Positions 23,557-35,552 of a stretch of 64,000 nucleotides of DNA are shown here, one piece after another (position 1 is the stretch's first letter; each line of letters starts with the position of its first letter). The stretch covers positions 2,312,907 to 2,376,906 of the forward strand of contig SCFE01000014.1 of NCBI GenBank assembly GCA_004352715.1, read 5' to 3'. The notes under the pieces are model-generated. The model was not told where the DNA came from and ran no database searches. It was given only the letters and a program-made list of their open reading frames with translations. The translations under genes were made by a program, and so were the position numbers. Origin of the DNA: Hofstenia miamia (lineage: Eukaryota; Xenacoelomorpha; Acoela).

Positions 23557-24556
23557 NNNNNNNNNNNNNNNNNNNNNNNNNNNNNNNNNNNNNNNNNNNN
23601 NNNNNNNNNNNNNNNNNNNNNNNNNNNNNNNNNNNNNNNNNNNNNNNNNNNNNNNNNNNNNNNNNNNNNNNNNNNNNNNNNNNNNNNNNNNNNNNNNNNN
23701 NNNNNNNNNNNNNNNNNNNNNNNNNNNNNNNNNNNNNNNNNNNNNNNNNNNNNNNNNNNNNNNNNNNNNNNNNNNNNNNNNNNNNNNNNNNNNNNNNNNN
23801 NNNNNNNNNNNNNNNNNNNNNNNNNNNNNNNNNNNNNNNNNNNNNNNNNNNNNNNNNNNNNNNNNNNNNNNNNNNNNNNNNNNNNNNNNNNNNNNNNNNN
23901 NNNNNNNNNNNNNNNNNNNNNNNNNNNNNNNNNNNNNNNNNNNNNNNNNNNNNNNNNNNNNNNNNNNNNNNNNNNNNNNNNNNNNNNNNNNNNNNNNNNN
24001 NNNNNNNNNNNNNNNNNNNNNNNNNNNNNNNNNNNNNNNNNNNNNNNNNNNNNNNNNNNNNNNNNNNNNNNNNNNNNNNNNNNNNNNNNNNNNNNNNNNN
24101 NNNNNNNNNNNNNNNNNNNNNNNNNNNNNNNNNNNNNNNNNNNNNNNNNNNNNNNNNNNNNNNNNNNNNNNNNNNNNNNNNNNNNNNNNNNNNNNNNNNN
24201 NNNNNNNNNNNNNNNNNNNNNNNNNNNNNNNNNNNNNNNNNNNNNNNNNNNNNNNNNNNNNNNNNNNNNNNNNNNNNNNNNNNNNNNNNNNNNNNNNNNN
24301 NNNNNNNNNNNNNNNNNNNNNNNNNNNNNNNNNNNNNNNNNNNNNNNNNNNNNNNNNNNNNNNNNNNNNNNNNNNNNNNNNNNNNNNNNNNNNNNNNNNN
24401 NNNNNNNNNNNNNNNNNNNNNNNNNNNNNNNNNNNNNNNNNNNNNNNNNNNNNNNNNNNNNNNNNNNNNNNNNNNNNNNNNNNNNNNNNNNNNNNNNNNN
24501 NNNNNNNNNNNNNNNNNNNNNNNNNNNNNNNNNNNNNNNNNNNNNNNNNNNNNNNN
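23557..24556. other. Assembly gap (1000 N)
   Basis: Exactly 1000 N; size unknown. It probably hides part of the reverse transcriptase element. Confidence 0.99.
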
Positions 24557-24756
24557 GTGTAAAAACTTCAAAATACTCTTAATGAAGCAAAAATGAAAGC
24601 AAGTCCAAAGTATCACTCCTAAGACATTCTTGTAATTTCAAATATGCAAATTTCATTTAATTATATTTTTGGCAAAAATTGTTGCTAAGATTTAAATGGA
24701 ATTTCCAAAGCTTAATGGTTACTTAGTATCAACCAATTACAAAATAAGGATTTACA

Positions 24757-25014
24757 AAAAAACCAAATCAAATCCGAATGTATGTTGGATTCAAATTCGA
24801 ATCTTAGTTTAATTATTCTATTGTAGACTAAACAGGTTTCATGTTTCAAATTAGTTTTTAATCGTAATTATTAACAGCAACTGTTTTTGAACTGGAATTT
24901 ATTACGTAAACCAAGTTATATTTTAGATTTGAATTAGAATTTGAATTTTCAATTACATTGCCTGAATATTTGGACTCGAATTCGAAATGAAACAAGGGAA
25001 TTCGAAGAGCCCTG
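24757..25014. mobile_element. Possible small hAT-type element
   Basis: The right end, read on the minus strand, is CAGGGCTCTTCGAATTC, which resembles hAT termini (CAGGG). The block contains repeated attcgaa and ttgaatt words at both sides (24780-24805 and 24930-25005). The left border is unclear. It carries no coding content. Confidence 0.4.
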
Positions 25015-25239
25015 TTACAGAAATAAAAGAAAGTTAACATAAAAAACTTCTGAGTCCATTAAAACTATTTAAGGTTATAATCATTTTGAATATTACATTT
25101 TTTATATAGCAAAAAAATTGGCAATTGGAGAAATAATATTTTGGGCAGGATTGTTTTGAGAAGTGAACAATGAATGTTTTTTTGACTTTACCTAAGAGAA
25201 TTAGGTTTAGTAAATTCTATTTATGCCCAAATTTCAAAG

Positions 25240-25460
25240 GGTAGATTCGAAAAGATTACCCATTTTTTTAAAAAAATTCCGAATTTTAAAAAAAGTTAAA
25301 TTCCTTGTATATCAAATATTCATTTAATGGAATTATAACATTTCGAGATCTTAGAAGCAAGAAAGAAGTTTAACTGTTTTAAACAATGTGCATTGAGGAT
25401 GCCAAATTTTAAAATACAACATTTGCATCTTTGTTAGACAAAGGGTGACATTGACAGAAA
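25240..25460 (+). repeat. Partial copy of the ~550-bp dispersed repeat
   Basis: Shares with 2090-2225 and 7560-7680 the order: T-rich run with aaattccga or aaatttcga, ttaaatt, atattcat, a gagatcttagaagcaag block where the other copies have gagctcatggaagcaa, and aactgtttt. More diverged than the two longer copies. Confidence 0.4.
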
Positions 25461-25976
25461 TTAAATCAACAGTTAATTTCTAAAATAAAATATATTTTGA
25501 ACCCATCATTATTTGCAGTGACTCTTTTTGTGAATTACAGCTCTCATTTTAAAGATTATTGAGTAATAATTCGATTCGAACATGTATTTGTGACAGACAA
25601 TTTGAATCGCTCATTGACATTTTTCCCTTGTAAATGAGTCTTCGTATAAGAAATTTTACCTCAACTGTCTTTTGTCTAGACTGTTAGTTCGATAAAACTT
25701 ATGTTTTCTGGGGAGAACAAATTCATAGCAATCAGTTCATCTACAAAGAACTGATATGTTGCAATTTATGATGTGATGTGAACTCCTTAGTAGAGCCGCA
25801 AATTTTATGTGAGAAAACTTGGTCAAATATGTAATGTAAATTATATTCTACTTTGCTAAAATGTGTGCTAAAATATGTGCTTATAAGTTTACAAGTTTAC
25901 ATAGGTTTGTTTCGGAAAGCGTTATTCTCCGCTCTGTCAGAACATGCCCAAATTTCCTGAATGCTTTCTCTGCATC

Positions 25977-26976
25977 NNNNNNNNNNNNNNNNNNNNNNNN
26001 NNNNNNNNNNNNNNNNNNNNNNNNNNNNNNNNNNNNNNNNNNNNNNNNNNNNNNNNNNNNNNNNNNNNNNNNNNNNNNNNNNNNNNNNNNNNNNNNNNNN
26101 NNNNNNNNNNNNNNNNNNNNNNNNNNNNNNNNNNNNNNNNNNNNNNNNNNNNNNNNNNNNNNNNNNNNNNNNNNNNNNNNNNNNNNNNNNNNNNNNNNNN
26201 NNNNNNNNNNNNNNNNNNNNNNNNNNNNNNNNNNNNNNNNNNNNNNNNNNNNNNNNNNNNNNNNNNNNNNNNNNNNNNNNNNNNNNNNNNNNNNNNNNNN
26301 NNNNNNNNNNNNNNNNNNNNNNNNNNNNNNNNNNNNNNNNNNNNNNNNNNNNNNNNNNNNNNNNNNNNNNNNNNNNNNNNNNNNNNNNNNNNNNNNNNNN
26401 NNNNNNNNNNNNNNNNNNNNNNNNNNNNNNNNNNNNNNNNNNNNNNNNNNNNNNNNNNNNNNNNNNNNNNNNNNNNNNNNNNNNNNNNNNNNNNNNNNNN
26501 NNNNNNNNNNNNNNNNNNNNNNNNNNNNNNNNNNNNNNNNNNNNNNNNNNNNNNNNNNNNNNNNNNNNNNNNNNNNNNNNNNNNNNNNNNNNNNNNNNNN
26601 NNNNNNNNNNNNNNNNNNNNNNNNNNNNNNNNNNNNNNNNNNNNNNNNNNNNNNNNNNNNNNNNNNNNNNNNNNNNNNNNNNNNNNNNNNNNNNNNNNNN
26701 NNNNNNNNNNNNNNNNNNNNNNNNNNNNNNNNNNNNNNNNNNNNNNNNNNNNNNNNNNNNNNNNNNNNNNNNNNNNNNNNNNNNNNNNNNNNNNNNNNNN
26801 NNNNNNNNNNNNNNNNNNNNNNNNNNNNNNNNNNNNNNNNNNNNNNNNNNNNNNNNNNNNNNNNNNNNNNNNNNNNNNNNNNNNNNNNNNNNNNNNNNNN
26901 NNNNNNNNNNNNNNNNNNNNNNNNNNNNNNNNNNNNNNNNNNNNNNNNNNNNNNNNNNNNNNNNNNNNNNNNNNNN
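25977..26976. other. Assembly gap (1000 N)
   Basis: Exactly 1000 N, followed directly by a (TA)n at 26977-27001. Confidence 0.99.
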
Positions 26977-27001
26977 TATATATATATATATATATATATA
27001 T

Positions 27002-27678
27002 ACATAAGCAACTACAGTCTTGGTTACCTAAAGTATAAATATATGTGTGATAATATCAAATAATCGCAGATATTCATATTCTAATAGTGCTCAGTAAAAT
27101 TTTCTTTAAGATTTTAAGCAGTTTGAAAACTATTTGCGGTCTTTACATTAAAGATCTCTATGTGCATTGTCTTGAATTATGTTTGTAGTAGCTCAAATAA
27201 CTTATAAAGCTCTGCTAACGTTCGAAATTCTCAAATAAAATTTCTACAAAATTTTAAAACAATTAATTTCTCACATTTTGATAGTTCTAATCAGTCTCAC
27301 GGCTGCTCTAGTAAACCTTTCAAGCAAGGATTGCCATATATATGTTTCATATAAAATTTTATTTTGTTCCAATTTTGCTACTGCTATAAATGCCTTGAAT
27401 TATTTCATAAAACATTTTGTGAGCAAAATCCATTCTTCTTTATACTCCACAAGAAATCCATCATGTATGATAACAAATACTTTCTAAGGGCCATAAACTC
27501 TCTGTTACAAAATATTTTGAAGGAAATAATCTTTTTGAAGACATGATTTATTCTGTAGTGTCAGAATTGAACAAAGAGTTTACAGTTGTCTAATTTTATA
27601 GAATATATCTGTCTTTAAAATGAATTATTTTAGCAGGGATTTTTCAGTACATATTTGAATAAAGCAGCTAACTAATAC
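27002..27678. other. AT-rich stretch, no gene recognised
   Basis: Short frames without recognisable domains. It lies upstream of the first receptor exon in the window, but I could not find TM1-TM4 coding sequence here. Confidence 0.4.
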
Positions 27679-28278
27679 CACTAATTGCTTCTAAAAGAAG
27701 TAGAAGCAGAAAAACATGATAATCTGCTAGAAGACTTTGCAGAACTGTTATTTATGAGGCGAATTCAAATATCTTTTTGTAGAACAAGGACTGTGAATTT
27801 CATAAACTCAAACTCATGCTTTCTGCATTTAGCACTTCACAGAGAGTAAATGATTTTGAAAATCTAGAAAGCAATTGAAAATTTGACTCACTATGAAGTT
27901 TGAAAATAACTTGTTATCAAATAAGTACTCTGTCTTTTAGGAAGAATAATGACTTGTGTTGAAAGCTGTTAAATAATGTGTAAAAATTTCAAAACTGCAA
28001 AATTCCTAGAAAATTCAATAGCTCTTCTCAAAATTCCTAGAAAATTCAATAGCTCCACTATGAATACAATTGTCAACCACATGAAAATATTATTCCATAA
28101 GATTTTTACATAATGTTGAATTCAATCAATTATGTAAATATCTCACAAAGTAAGTGAAAAATTTCCTTTTTTGCATACAGTTTCAAATACTTGAGTAAGA
28201 AGAGGTTTTTCTTTTATCTTACAGTGATATGGAATCCAATAGGTAACGATAGCAAAAAATATGTATTTTAGAAATTTT
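27679..28278 (+). repeat. Direct duplication, copy 1 (600 bp)
   Basis: Nearly identical to 28280-28857, separated from it by one N at 28279. Differences seen: agagagtaaa versus agagggtaaa, one extra T in a T-run, and a ~23-bp stretch (a second attcctagaaaattcaat unit) present only here. Confidence 0.95.
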
Positions 28279-28857
28279 NCACTAATTGCTTCTAAAAGAA
28301 GTAGAAGCAGAAAAACATGATAATCTGCTAGAAGACTTTGCAGAACTGTTATTTATGAGGCGAATTCAAATATCTTTTTGTAGAACAAGGACTGTGAATT
28401 TCATAAACTCAAACTCATGCTTTCTGCATTTAGCACTTCACAGAGGGTAAATGATTTTGAAAATCTAGAAAGCAATTGAAAATTTGACTCACTATGAAGT
28501 TTGAAAATAACTTGTTATCAAATAAGTACTCTGTCTTTTAGGAAGAATAATGACTTGTGTTGAAAGCTGTTAAATAATGTGTAAAAATTTCAAAACTGCA
28601 AGTTCTCAAAATTCCTAGAAAATTCAATAGCTCCACTATGAATACAATTGTCAACCACATGAAAATATTATTCCATAAGATTTTTACATAATGTTGAATT
28701 CAATCAATTATGTAAATATCTCACAAAGTAAGTGAAAAATTTCCTTTTTTTGCATACAGTTTCAAATACTTGAGTAAGAAGAGGTTTTTCTTTTATCTTA
28801 CAGTGATATGGAATCCAATAGGTAACGATAGCAAAAAATATGTATTTTAGAAATTTT
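28279..28857 (+). repeat. Single N and direct duplication, copy 2 (578 bp)
   Basis: Starts immediately after the N. Sequence right of it (gatttatttcatt) is unique. The pattern fits two overlapping contig ends from different haplotypes that were placed end to end rather than merged. Confidence 0.95.
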
Positions 28858-28899
28858 GATTTATTTCATTATTGAGGTCAAATGAGAAATATTTTATCT

Positions 28900-29480
28900 A
28901 GTATTTTGTATGACTTCCTTTCACCTTAATGCAGGCTACAATAAGATTTGACATAGACCGTATCAAGGTCTAACAAACTCCTTTAGTTTCATCATTTCTG
29001 TGCCAATATATGATTAGTGATTTTGTCGACTGATCTTGTTTTTTCTAAATATCCTAAAAGTTCTCAATGGGGTTTAGATCTGGCAAGTTGCCAGGCCAAT
29101 CAAGAACCTTCAGCTTTAAGTGAATATGGAGATAGCTGATAAATCGTTTTGCCTTATAGAATGAAGCATCATCTTGCATGAAAATTAAATCTGAAATATT
29201 ATCTGAACCACACCGTTCCAGTCTGTTTTTCAACACATCCAGATATTTATCTGCATTCACAATCATCGTCACCAGATGAGATTTGAGATTTGAGATTTGG
29301 ATGTTTCACAGTTTCTTTCACACAATTGCGATGAAATTCTTCCTTCATTGTTCTATGAACATATTGTCTTCTGCATTGTAAAATTTTAAAGTGGATTCAT
29401 CACCAAAACCAATCTTTCTCGGACCATTGTTCATGGGTTTTTGCTTAAGTGTAAATGCTTTGTCTTATTGCAGGGGTCAA
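28900..29480 (-). pseudogene. Tc1-like transposase, decayed
   Basis: The minus-strand open segment 29272-29054 reads NADKYLDVLKNRL, then FMQDDASFYKAK and VLDWPGNLPDLNPIENF. These are the second and third catalytic blocks of Tc1-type DDE transposases, with the Glu in NPIE about 35 residues after the Asp. Upstream in other frames GPRKIGFGDES (about 29395-29430) fits the first catalytic block. Downstream, TLIRSMSNLI and KGSHTKY (about 28905-28990) fit the conserved tail. The element would excise and insert at TA sites. Stops and frame changes make it inactive. Terminal repeats were not securely found. Confidence 0.85.
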
Positions 29481-31399
29481 CTTTGGTTAAGCATGAGAAC
29501 ATCTACTATTGTAGCCAATGCTTATCGGACAATAAAGCTATAAAATATATTTACACAAATGCTATGAAACTCTGGTCTCAATTGATTGCTTGTACTACCT
29601 TTGTCCTTCTTGACACACTGATCAATACACATTCGTGTATTTTGACCCTTTTATTGATATTACCCAAACATCTTGATTTTTAATTGTCTTTATAATGTAC
29701 TGGGGCTTCTTAACTCCCAAGAAGTAATACTTAGCCGCATAGTATTTGAGACGTAGCTAGTATTTTTCTCTAAGTGGGACCATTTTCCTTTCATTAGATC
29801 AATTGAAATATTTCATTAATTTTTATTCGTACCTTGAGAAGTATTGCTGCAATTATATAGCTGTACATATTTTTTCAAAAAATCAACAATTTTTTTCTTA
29901 AATCTGCAAAAATCTCAAATAGGTGGGATGTTAAGGTAAGGAATGGCAAATTTCTTTATTGTTTACTATTTATGTAAATTTTTCGCATATAATTGAATGA
30001 AAAACTATAATTTATTTTCACGGAATAGGTTTTAGCAATTTATAATCGTATACACTTTATGAGCACCAATAATTAGTTTTATATTAAGAGATGTGAAATA
30101 ATTGACCTCAATTTAATTTTTTGGAAAAATATTGAAAAATTTATCTTTTGATTAAAGTGAGATTGTTGAAAACTATTAAGTGTCTCCTGGCAAAAAAATC
30201 GAATCTTGTAATTAATTAAAGGTTTGACAGTTAACTTCATTAAATTGCTGACATTTATGTTTCAAGTGACAACTTTATTAACAGCCTTATGCCGTTGAAT
30301 AAATTTGTAAAAAAATGCAGATTATTGTCTATGTCTGAATCGTAATAATTCAATTAAATCAATATAAAATAAATTATTTTCATACGATGACTGTAGAGAA
30401 TGTAAATGCGTGTGCATACATTCTTCAATGACTCATTGAAGTTATTAATAATTCTGAAAAAATGTGTAAGAAACCTATTTGACATTTGCATATGACATTA
30501 TTTTCAACTAACAAATTTGTAGTTTAGAAAATTGTAATATTTTTTAGAACATTATGAATAATTATGGCCTATTATCAATTAAATGTTAGAGTTAGGGTTT
30601 CCTATTAACAAAATTATCAAAACACTAAAATTTCATTGGAGTGTTAATAAACTTTAATGACTATTTCAATATACCCAACTTTAATACATTGATATAGAGT
30701 TCTTTCAATGGTACACGCCTAACAAAAGTTGTGACCAGGCTGGTCGTGGTTTGATATTTCTAAAAAAACGATCCTGGCCAGGTTTTAAATTTTCTAATGT
30801 AGTGCATTATTGGCCATAATATCAATGTATAAATGAAAATCAATTATTAAAAGTCAATCAAATTTGTAGAAGTAAGAAATAAATATTGTAAAGCCTAAAC
30901 TTTAGTACTTCCAATAAATTCAATGAAATCATCTAATTAAGATAATTATTGGTAATTTTACATTACAAGCTGCTTGTTCCGTTCAGGAAAATTCTCTTTG
31001 TTAAGTATTGAACAAATAAACTGACTCGAGTTGCTACAATTAGGCATCTGCTCTGGACTTTGTACTTCTATTTTGTCAACTTCTTACTTATATTTGGTTT
31101 CAAAGCAATTTTTGTGAAAAAATTAAAAATTTGTAAGGAGATATTATAATAACACTGGCCCAGATCAAGAGGGGTCTGCGTGTCTTAGTAAGCGAGGGCA
31201 TCAAACCAACAGAACGGTGTCAAGCCCGGTCGCAAAAATGTTCGAAACTGATACAATATTAAGGATTCAATAAGGAATAACCTGAATTTTAATAAATTTT
31301 GATTAAAATCATTCTCAATCAGTGTGCTTAGATAGCAACTAAGTGCTAGTTAGTTTAATTACATATTTTAATTGCATTATAGTTATGTGTATATTTTAG
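29480..31399. other. AT-rich stretch upstream of the receptor exon
   Basis: No coding domain recognised. 31150-31240 is GC-richer and repeat-like, ending near a tgttcgaaact that only loosely resembles a tRNA B box, so I do not call a SINE. Confidence 0.35.
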
Positions 31400-31617
31400 C
31401 ATGTCCCTAGTGACGTTATTCATTATATCGCTCTTATATTGTCAAGTTTTTCGCAGTATTCATCGTCAGGCTCTAATAAGGAAGAAGAATAATCTCAACT
31501 CTGGACTCTATACAATCCAAGAAAGCAATCTTCAACCCGATATGACTACAGCTACCACTGCTTTGACAGATCGTGACAATTGTTATGAAATGGTTTCTGT
31601 TACAAATCCCAAAAATG
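31400..31617 (+). CDS. Class A GPCR exon: end of TM5 and intracellular loop 3
   Basis: An exon bordered by acceptor atattttag (AG at 31398-31399) and a donor g|gtttgt at 31618. Codons begin with one leftover base (intron phase 2) and end with one (phase 1). The translation MSLVTLFIISLLYCQVFRSI is the inner half of TM5 with the conserved Tyr eight residues after mid-helix. A long hydrophilic third intracellular loop follows (QALIRKKNNLNSGLY...). The alternative donor GTAAGA at 31622 would give phase 2 and not join the next exon in frame; the phase-1 donor joins 35188 as GAT (Asp). Seven-helix receptors of this class sit in the plasma membrane and signal through G proteins. The ligand cannot be inferred. 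No TM1-TM4 exon precedes it in the visible sequence. Confidence 0.7.
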
Positions 31618-32688
31618 GTTTGTAAGATAATAAATGACATATATATATATATATATAAAATTGTATAGAAAAACTTTCTAACTTCTCGTTAAATTTTTAA
31701 TACTTTCATAATCCAAAAAACCCAAAAGGTGTAATCTTCATGCAACACATCCGTAGAACATCTCCATGAGATGTACTCTTATCCTAAGATTGTTCATTCT
31801 TATAATATAAATTAGATGTCTTCAAATTCTTCCAAGCAATATCACAAGGATATTTCATTAATATACCAAATTACACTATAATCCATATTAAGCCAACCTA
31901 CACATGATATTTCAGTCAGTAATATGAAAAATTTCTCTCAAGGACTTTAGACACATGCCAAATCAACTGGATTAGGTAAAATAGATTTATGAGAATTGAT
32001 TTTCGACTGTGATATGTGATAACGTTTAACTAGGCTGAGCGCACTCTTTCATGTCTGAAATTTTTAATAAATTTTAAAGAATTGATTGCAGTTGTCTTCT
32101 AAAATAAAAGCTTCAATTTCAAGTACGGAAAACACAATTTCGAAAAATCTAAGTTTACAAGATTTATTTAAAATTTTAATAATTCATCAAAGTCTGTAAA
32201 ACGTAGTACAAGATTCTCATGAGTAATAACAAAAAAATTTGTTGATTGTATTTCTAATGCAAAGAACACATGAAAATTACTTGAGATATTCCATACTAAT
32301 TAATCACATATAATAGATTTTTCTGGTTGTTTATTCGTACAGATCTCAAATTGTGTCTTCATATTTTCTCTGTCATATTTTTGTGGCCGGCTACGGTTGA
32401 GTTTCTTAAGCTTACACGGGATAAACTACATTAAGTGCCCGCCCGCAAAACACTCGTAAAAATCTGCTTCTTTAACCCAACCATATGTAAAAAAAAATTA
32501 AATATGCAGTCATATGGATTTTTTGATAGCATGGATGAGTGAGTGCCTTTAAAAATTCAATTTAGATTCTCCGTTTAATTTCACTTCTTAGTAAAAGCTA
32601 CTCATCCTTATTCACAGTTAATTCTGATGAAACTAACCAACTTATTTTTTCAATTTTTCAACATCTTGCTTGCAAATGGTAAACCATA

Positions 32689-32691
<3 letters not shown>

Positions 32692-32723
<32 letters not shown>
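32692..32723. repeat. (TA)n microsatellite
   Basis: Alternating A/T just before an inverted pair ggcaggta/tacctgcc (32734-32741 and 32763-32770). Confidence 0.95.
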
Positions 32724-32729
<6 letters not shown>

Positions 32730-32765
32730 GTCAGGCAGGTAGCTACGAAGGTGTACAGAGTGTAC

Positions 32766-32806
32766 CTGCCACCTCGTAATAATATATTTTATCATCCTAA
32801 GTTTGT
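32766..32806 (+). repeat. 41-bp exact repeat at a contig end, copy 1
   Basis: Identical to 37217-37257 (starts ctgccacctcg, ends cctaagtttgt) and ends exactly at the 10-N gap, as an unmerged contig overlap would. Confidence 0.9.
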
Positions 32807-32816
32807 NNNNNNNNNN
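32807..32816. other. Assembly gap (10 N)
   Basis: Ten N between a unique-looking end and a (TA)n start. Confidence 0.99.
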
Positions 32817-32933
32817 TATATATAAATATATATATATACATATATATATATTCATAAAAAACTTTCATGAATATATTGTAAAATTTCTTAGAAAATATTT
32901 GAAGGATTTTATTAAAAATATAAAATTATATAA

Positions 32934-33270
32934 TTAACACTAGAACTCCGAAATTTTATACACCCTTTAATTCCTAATCCGGTCATAAATGACCAGTATT
33001 TGTGTAGCATTTATTAAAGTGAGATTTATACAGGCATTCAGGTTCATATTTAATAAACACTGCCACTGCTATCTGATGTAATATCCCACATAATTTGATT
33101 AAGAGCCCGTTTTGCTGCTTCTCTTGCCATTAATTTTTAACTAAAAGGATCAAAACTGTTAAATGCATGCTCAATATAAAGTATATTACTGCATAAATAT
33201 AACTACACAAGCGCATGAATGAAATGTTTAGTCTGGGTCACAAATGACCGGTTAGGAGTTCTAGTGTTAA
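32934..33270. mobile_element. piggyBac-type MITE with TTAA target duplications
   Basis: Both ends are exact inverted copies: TTAACACTAGAACTCC at 32934-32949 and GGAGTTCTAGTGTTAA at 33255-33270, each including the TTAA target. Inside, cctaatccggtcataaatgacc (left) and ggtcacaaatgaccggttagg (right) add a second inverted pair. The first 12 bases match the end of the piggyBac at 17785. The 337-bp element has no coding capacity and would depend on a piggyBac transposase. Confidence 0.92.
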
Positions 33271-35187
33271 TGCTACATGTAATTAAATAAATTTTTTATA
33301 CAAATATGTCAGTCAGTAGAGCGTTTTTAAATCTCTATCAATTAATTTAATCTAGTCGAATTTCTGCACTAAACTTTTTAGCAAAAATCGACATTCAGAG
33401 AAATTTCAAAATCTTGTTGCTAATTACAAGTATGAAATTGTCTCTAAGGCTTTATTTTTCAAAGTCTTTGAAATTAGAATTTCATTTTTATTATTTATGG
33501 ATACCGAAAGATATTCCTAGGTTAATTAGGTTTTCAAAGTTATTATACTTGTTTTATGTATCACCAAAAAGTAAATTCTGCTTCAAAATTAGTAATGATA
33601 CGGTTGACATAGTTTTGTATAATTGTGTAACTTAATTAAAACTAATAGTAAAGTATATTGATCCGAGATATTTTTATTTACTCGTTGCAATTCAAAAGTC
33701 ACATTAATGATGTCAGTCTTTGAAAATCTATTTTAATACCAAAACCTTTTAAATTGTAATATCCCATATTTGAATGTATTACTTTTTTCTAATGGAGCAA
33801 TATTTTTAGAAAATAACCACAATTTTATTTGACTACAATATATTAGGTGCATTTGAAATATGTAAGCTCAGTATTTATAAAAAAATCAGGGTAGTCAGTT
33901 AAAAAACGGATTTGCAATGTGAAGATGCATAATTGAAATTATAGCTTTAATGTTATATGGAACCTTCAAATTAATCAAAACACTTTAACCACGTAAGTCG
34001 TTGAAAAATTTGATAACCGGTAGCTGTAAACATTTTATACTAACATAAAAATTTTGAAGCCTCTTAGGGATTAAGAAATAAATATTTAAAATAGATTATC
34101 AAAAACGTCCCCCTCTTTCAGTATATTATGGCATTTTGTAAACATTTAAAACAAAAGAGTCGAATAGATATCTTATACAGTTAATTGGATATTTTGTAAT
34201 TATTTATAGATACTTAAAATTTCTAAGCAGTTTTAACTGGAAATATTGCTGTAAACTATTGAAAAATTTTATTTATCCCTACTTCTTTCATAAATAAAGT
34301 TTAGTTTAGTTTTCAAAGCAATTAAATATACTATGGTAGTTGAATAAAGTGAATTTATGCATTATGTACCCAAATGAAAAACTATGAAGTAATTCTGAAG
34401 CACAATAAAGAGAAATATTTTGAGAAAATACCCGTTTCAGAAACAGCAGTTTTTTTATTATTTTCAGAATTTCTTAAAGTTTTACTTAAAATTCAATTAT
34501 GATATTGTATGCATACTGACCTAATACAATTTCGGCAAGAAATCACTGTAGCACGTTTCCTATTTTAATGATTTCAACTTTAAATTTGACGATGACGAAG
34601 GTATAAACGCATTTGGAGCTCCGATGTAATTGCTATTAATGACTCCAATAAAAATAAAAGCAGACATTTTGACGTCTAAAATTTCAAATATTATATTTCT
34701 CTTAATTAAAAATTCATATTTTCTTAAATAGGTGTTGCTAATAATATCAGCAAGAAAATTGTTTACTTTCTTATATTAAAAACCATTTTCCCTGCATTAA
34801 ATTAAAACGCAATCACTTCAGAAAGCATGTCATGTTTTTTACAACTTTTCATTTAATTAAGCCGAAAAGACTAAGAAGGTGGAGTTTATTCTAGGGCGGA
34901 TTATTCTTTAATACGTTGCAATGGAAATTAAGTATTATTTATATAATTACACTGAGCTTGGAGAGATAATTTTGTCTATTAAATAAATATGACTGCCACA
35001 AAACATTACAGCCAATTCACTAAGAATAAATTTGTTTATAATGAGTTAAAATTTTGGTTTTTAAAAATGCACATTTCCAATAATGAGTTATTTTTTATAC
35101 TTATTAGGAATATGATTAATGTTGACTACGAGTCTCTATTATCACAAACTTTATCCGTAAGATGACTTGTAAATTTCTTCCTTTTAG

Positions 35188-35552
35188 ATGAAAAATCATC
35201 GGAACTTGGAAATGATCTCTTGAAACCATCTAAAAAGAATAGAAAAAGGAAGATTAAGAAAAGCAGCATGGAGCAACTGCGAAATAAAATGGCGAAAGTG
35301 TTGGTGTTGATTACATTGTTCTACACAGTCTGTTTTCTTCCAAACAGTCTCATGATTCTTGCGTATTCTATCAATAAAAATATCTACTATAATATTGGAA
35401 AGATAATGGGACTTATCTGCCGATATTCACAATTGTTCTATCTTATAAACTTTGTTCTTACTCCAATTATTTATGCGATTCTTGCAAAACAATTTAGAGA
35501 CGATTTTGTAAAGATCTTTGGAGGCATACTAAAAAAATGTGGTTCTTTCTGA
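35188..35552 (+). CDS. Class A GPCR last exon: TM6, TM7, helix 8 and stop
   Basis: The exon starts after acceptor ccttttag (AG at 35186-35187) with two leftover bases (phase 1) and ends at a stop at 35550-35552. It encodes the end of loop 3, rich in Lys/Arg (KKNRKRKIKKSS). TM6 follows with the F-x-x-C-x-x-P pattern (LFYTVCFLPNSLMIL). TM7 comes next with TPIIYAILAKQFRDDF, where TPIIY replaces the usual NPxxY and FRDDF starts helix 8. The C-tail is very short (KIFGGILKKCGSF) with a possible palmitoylated Cys. Possible poly(A) signals are ATTAAA near 35584 and AATAAA near 35797. It fits the 31400-31617 exon in frame. Which peptide or amine it binds is unknown. Confidence 0.88.

Larger units (their letters stand above)
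31618..35187 (+). other. Putative receptor intron with MITE and gap
   Basis: If 31400-31617 and 35188-35552 belong to one gene, this 3.6-kb stretch is the intron. It contains (TA)n tracts, a 10-N gap at 32807-32816 and a TTAA-flanked MITE at 32934-33270. No other coding sequence was seen. Confidence 0.5.

Noticed and set aside
31150-31245. tRNA-derived SINE near a tgttcgaaact word
   Set aside because: Only a loose B-box match, no A box and no tail or target duplication.
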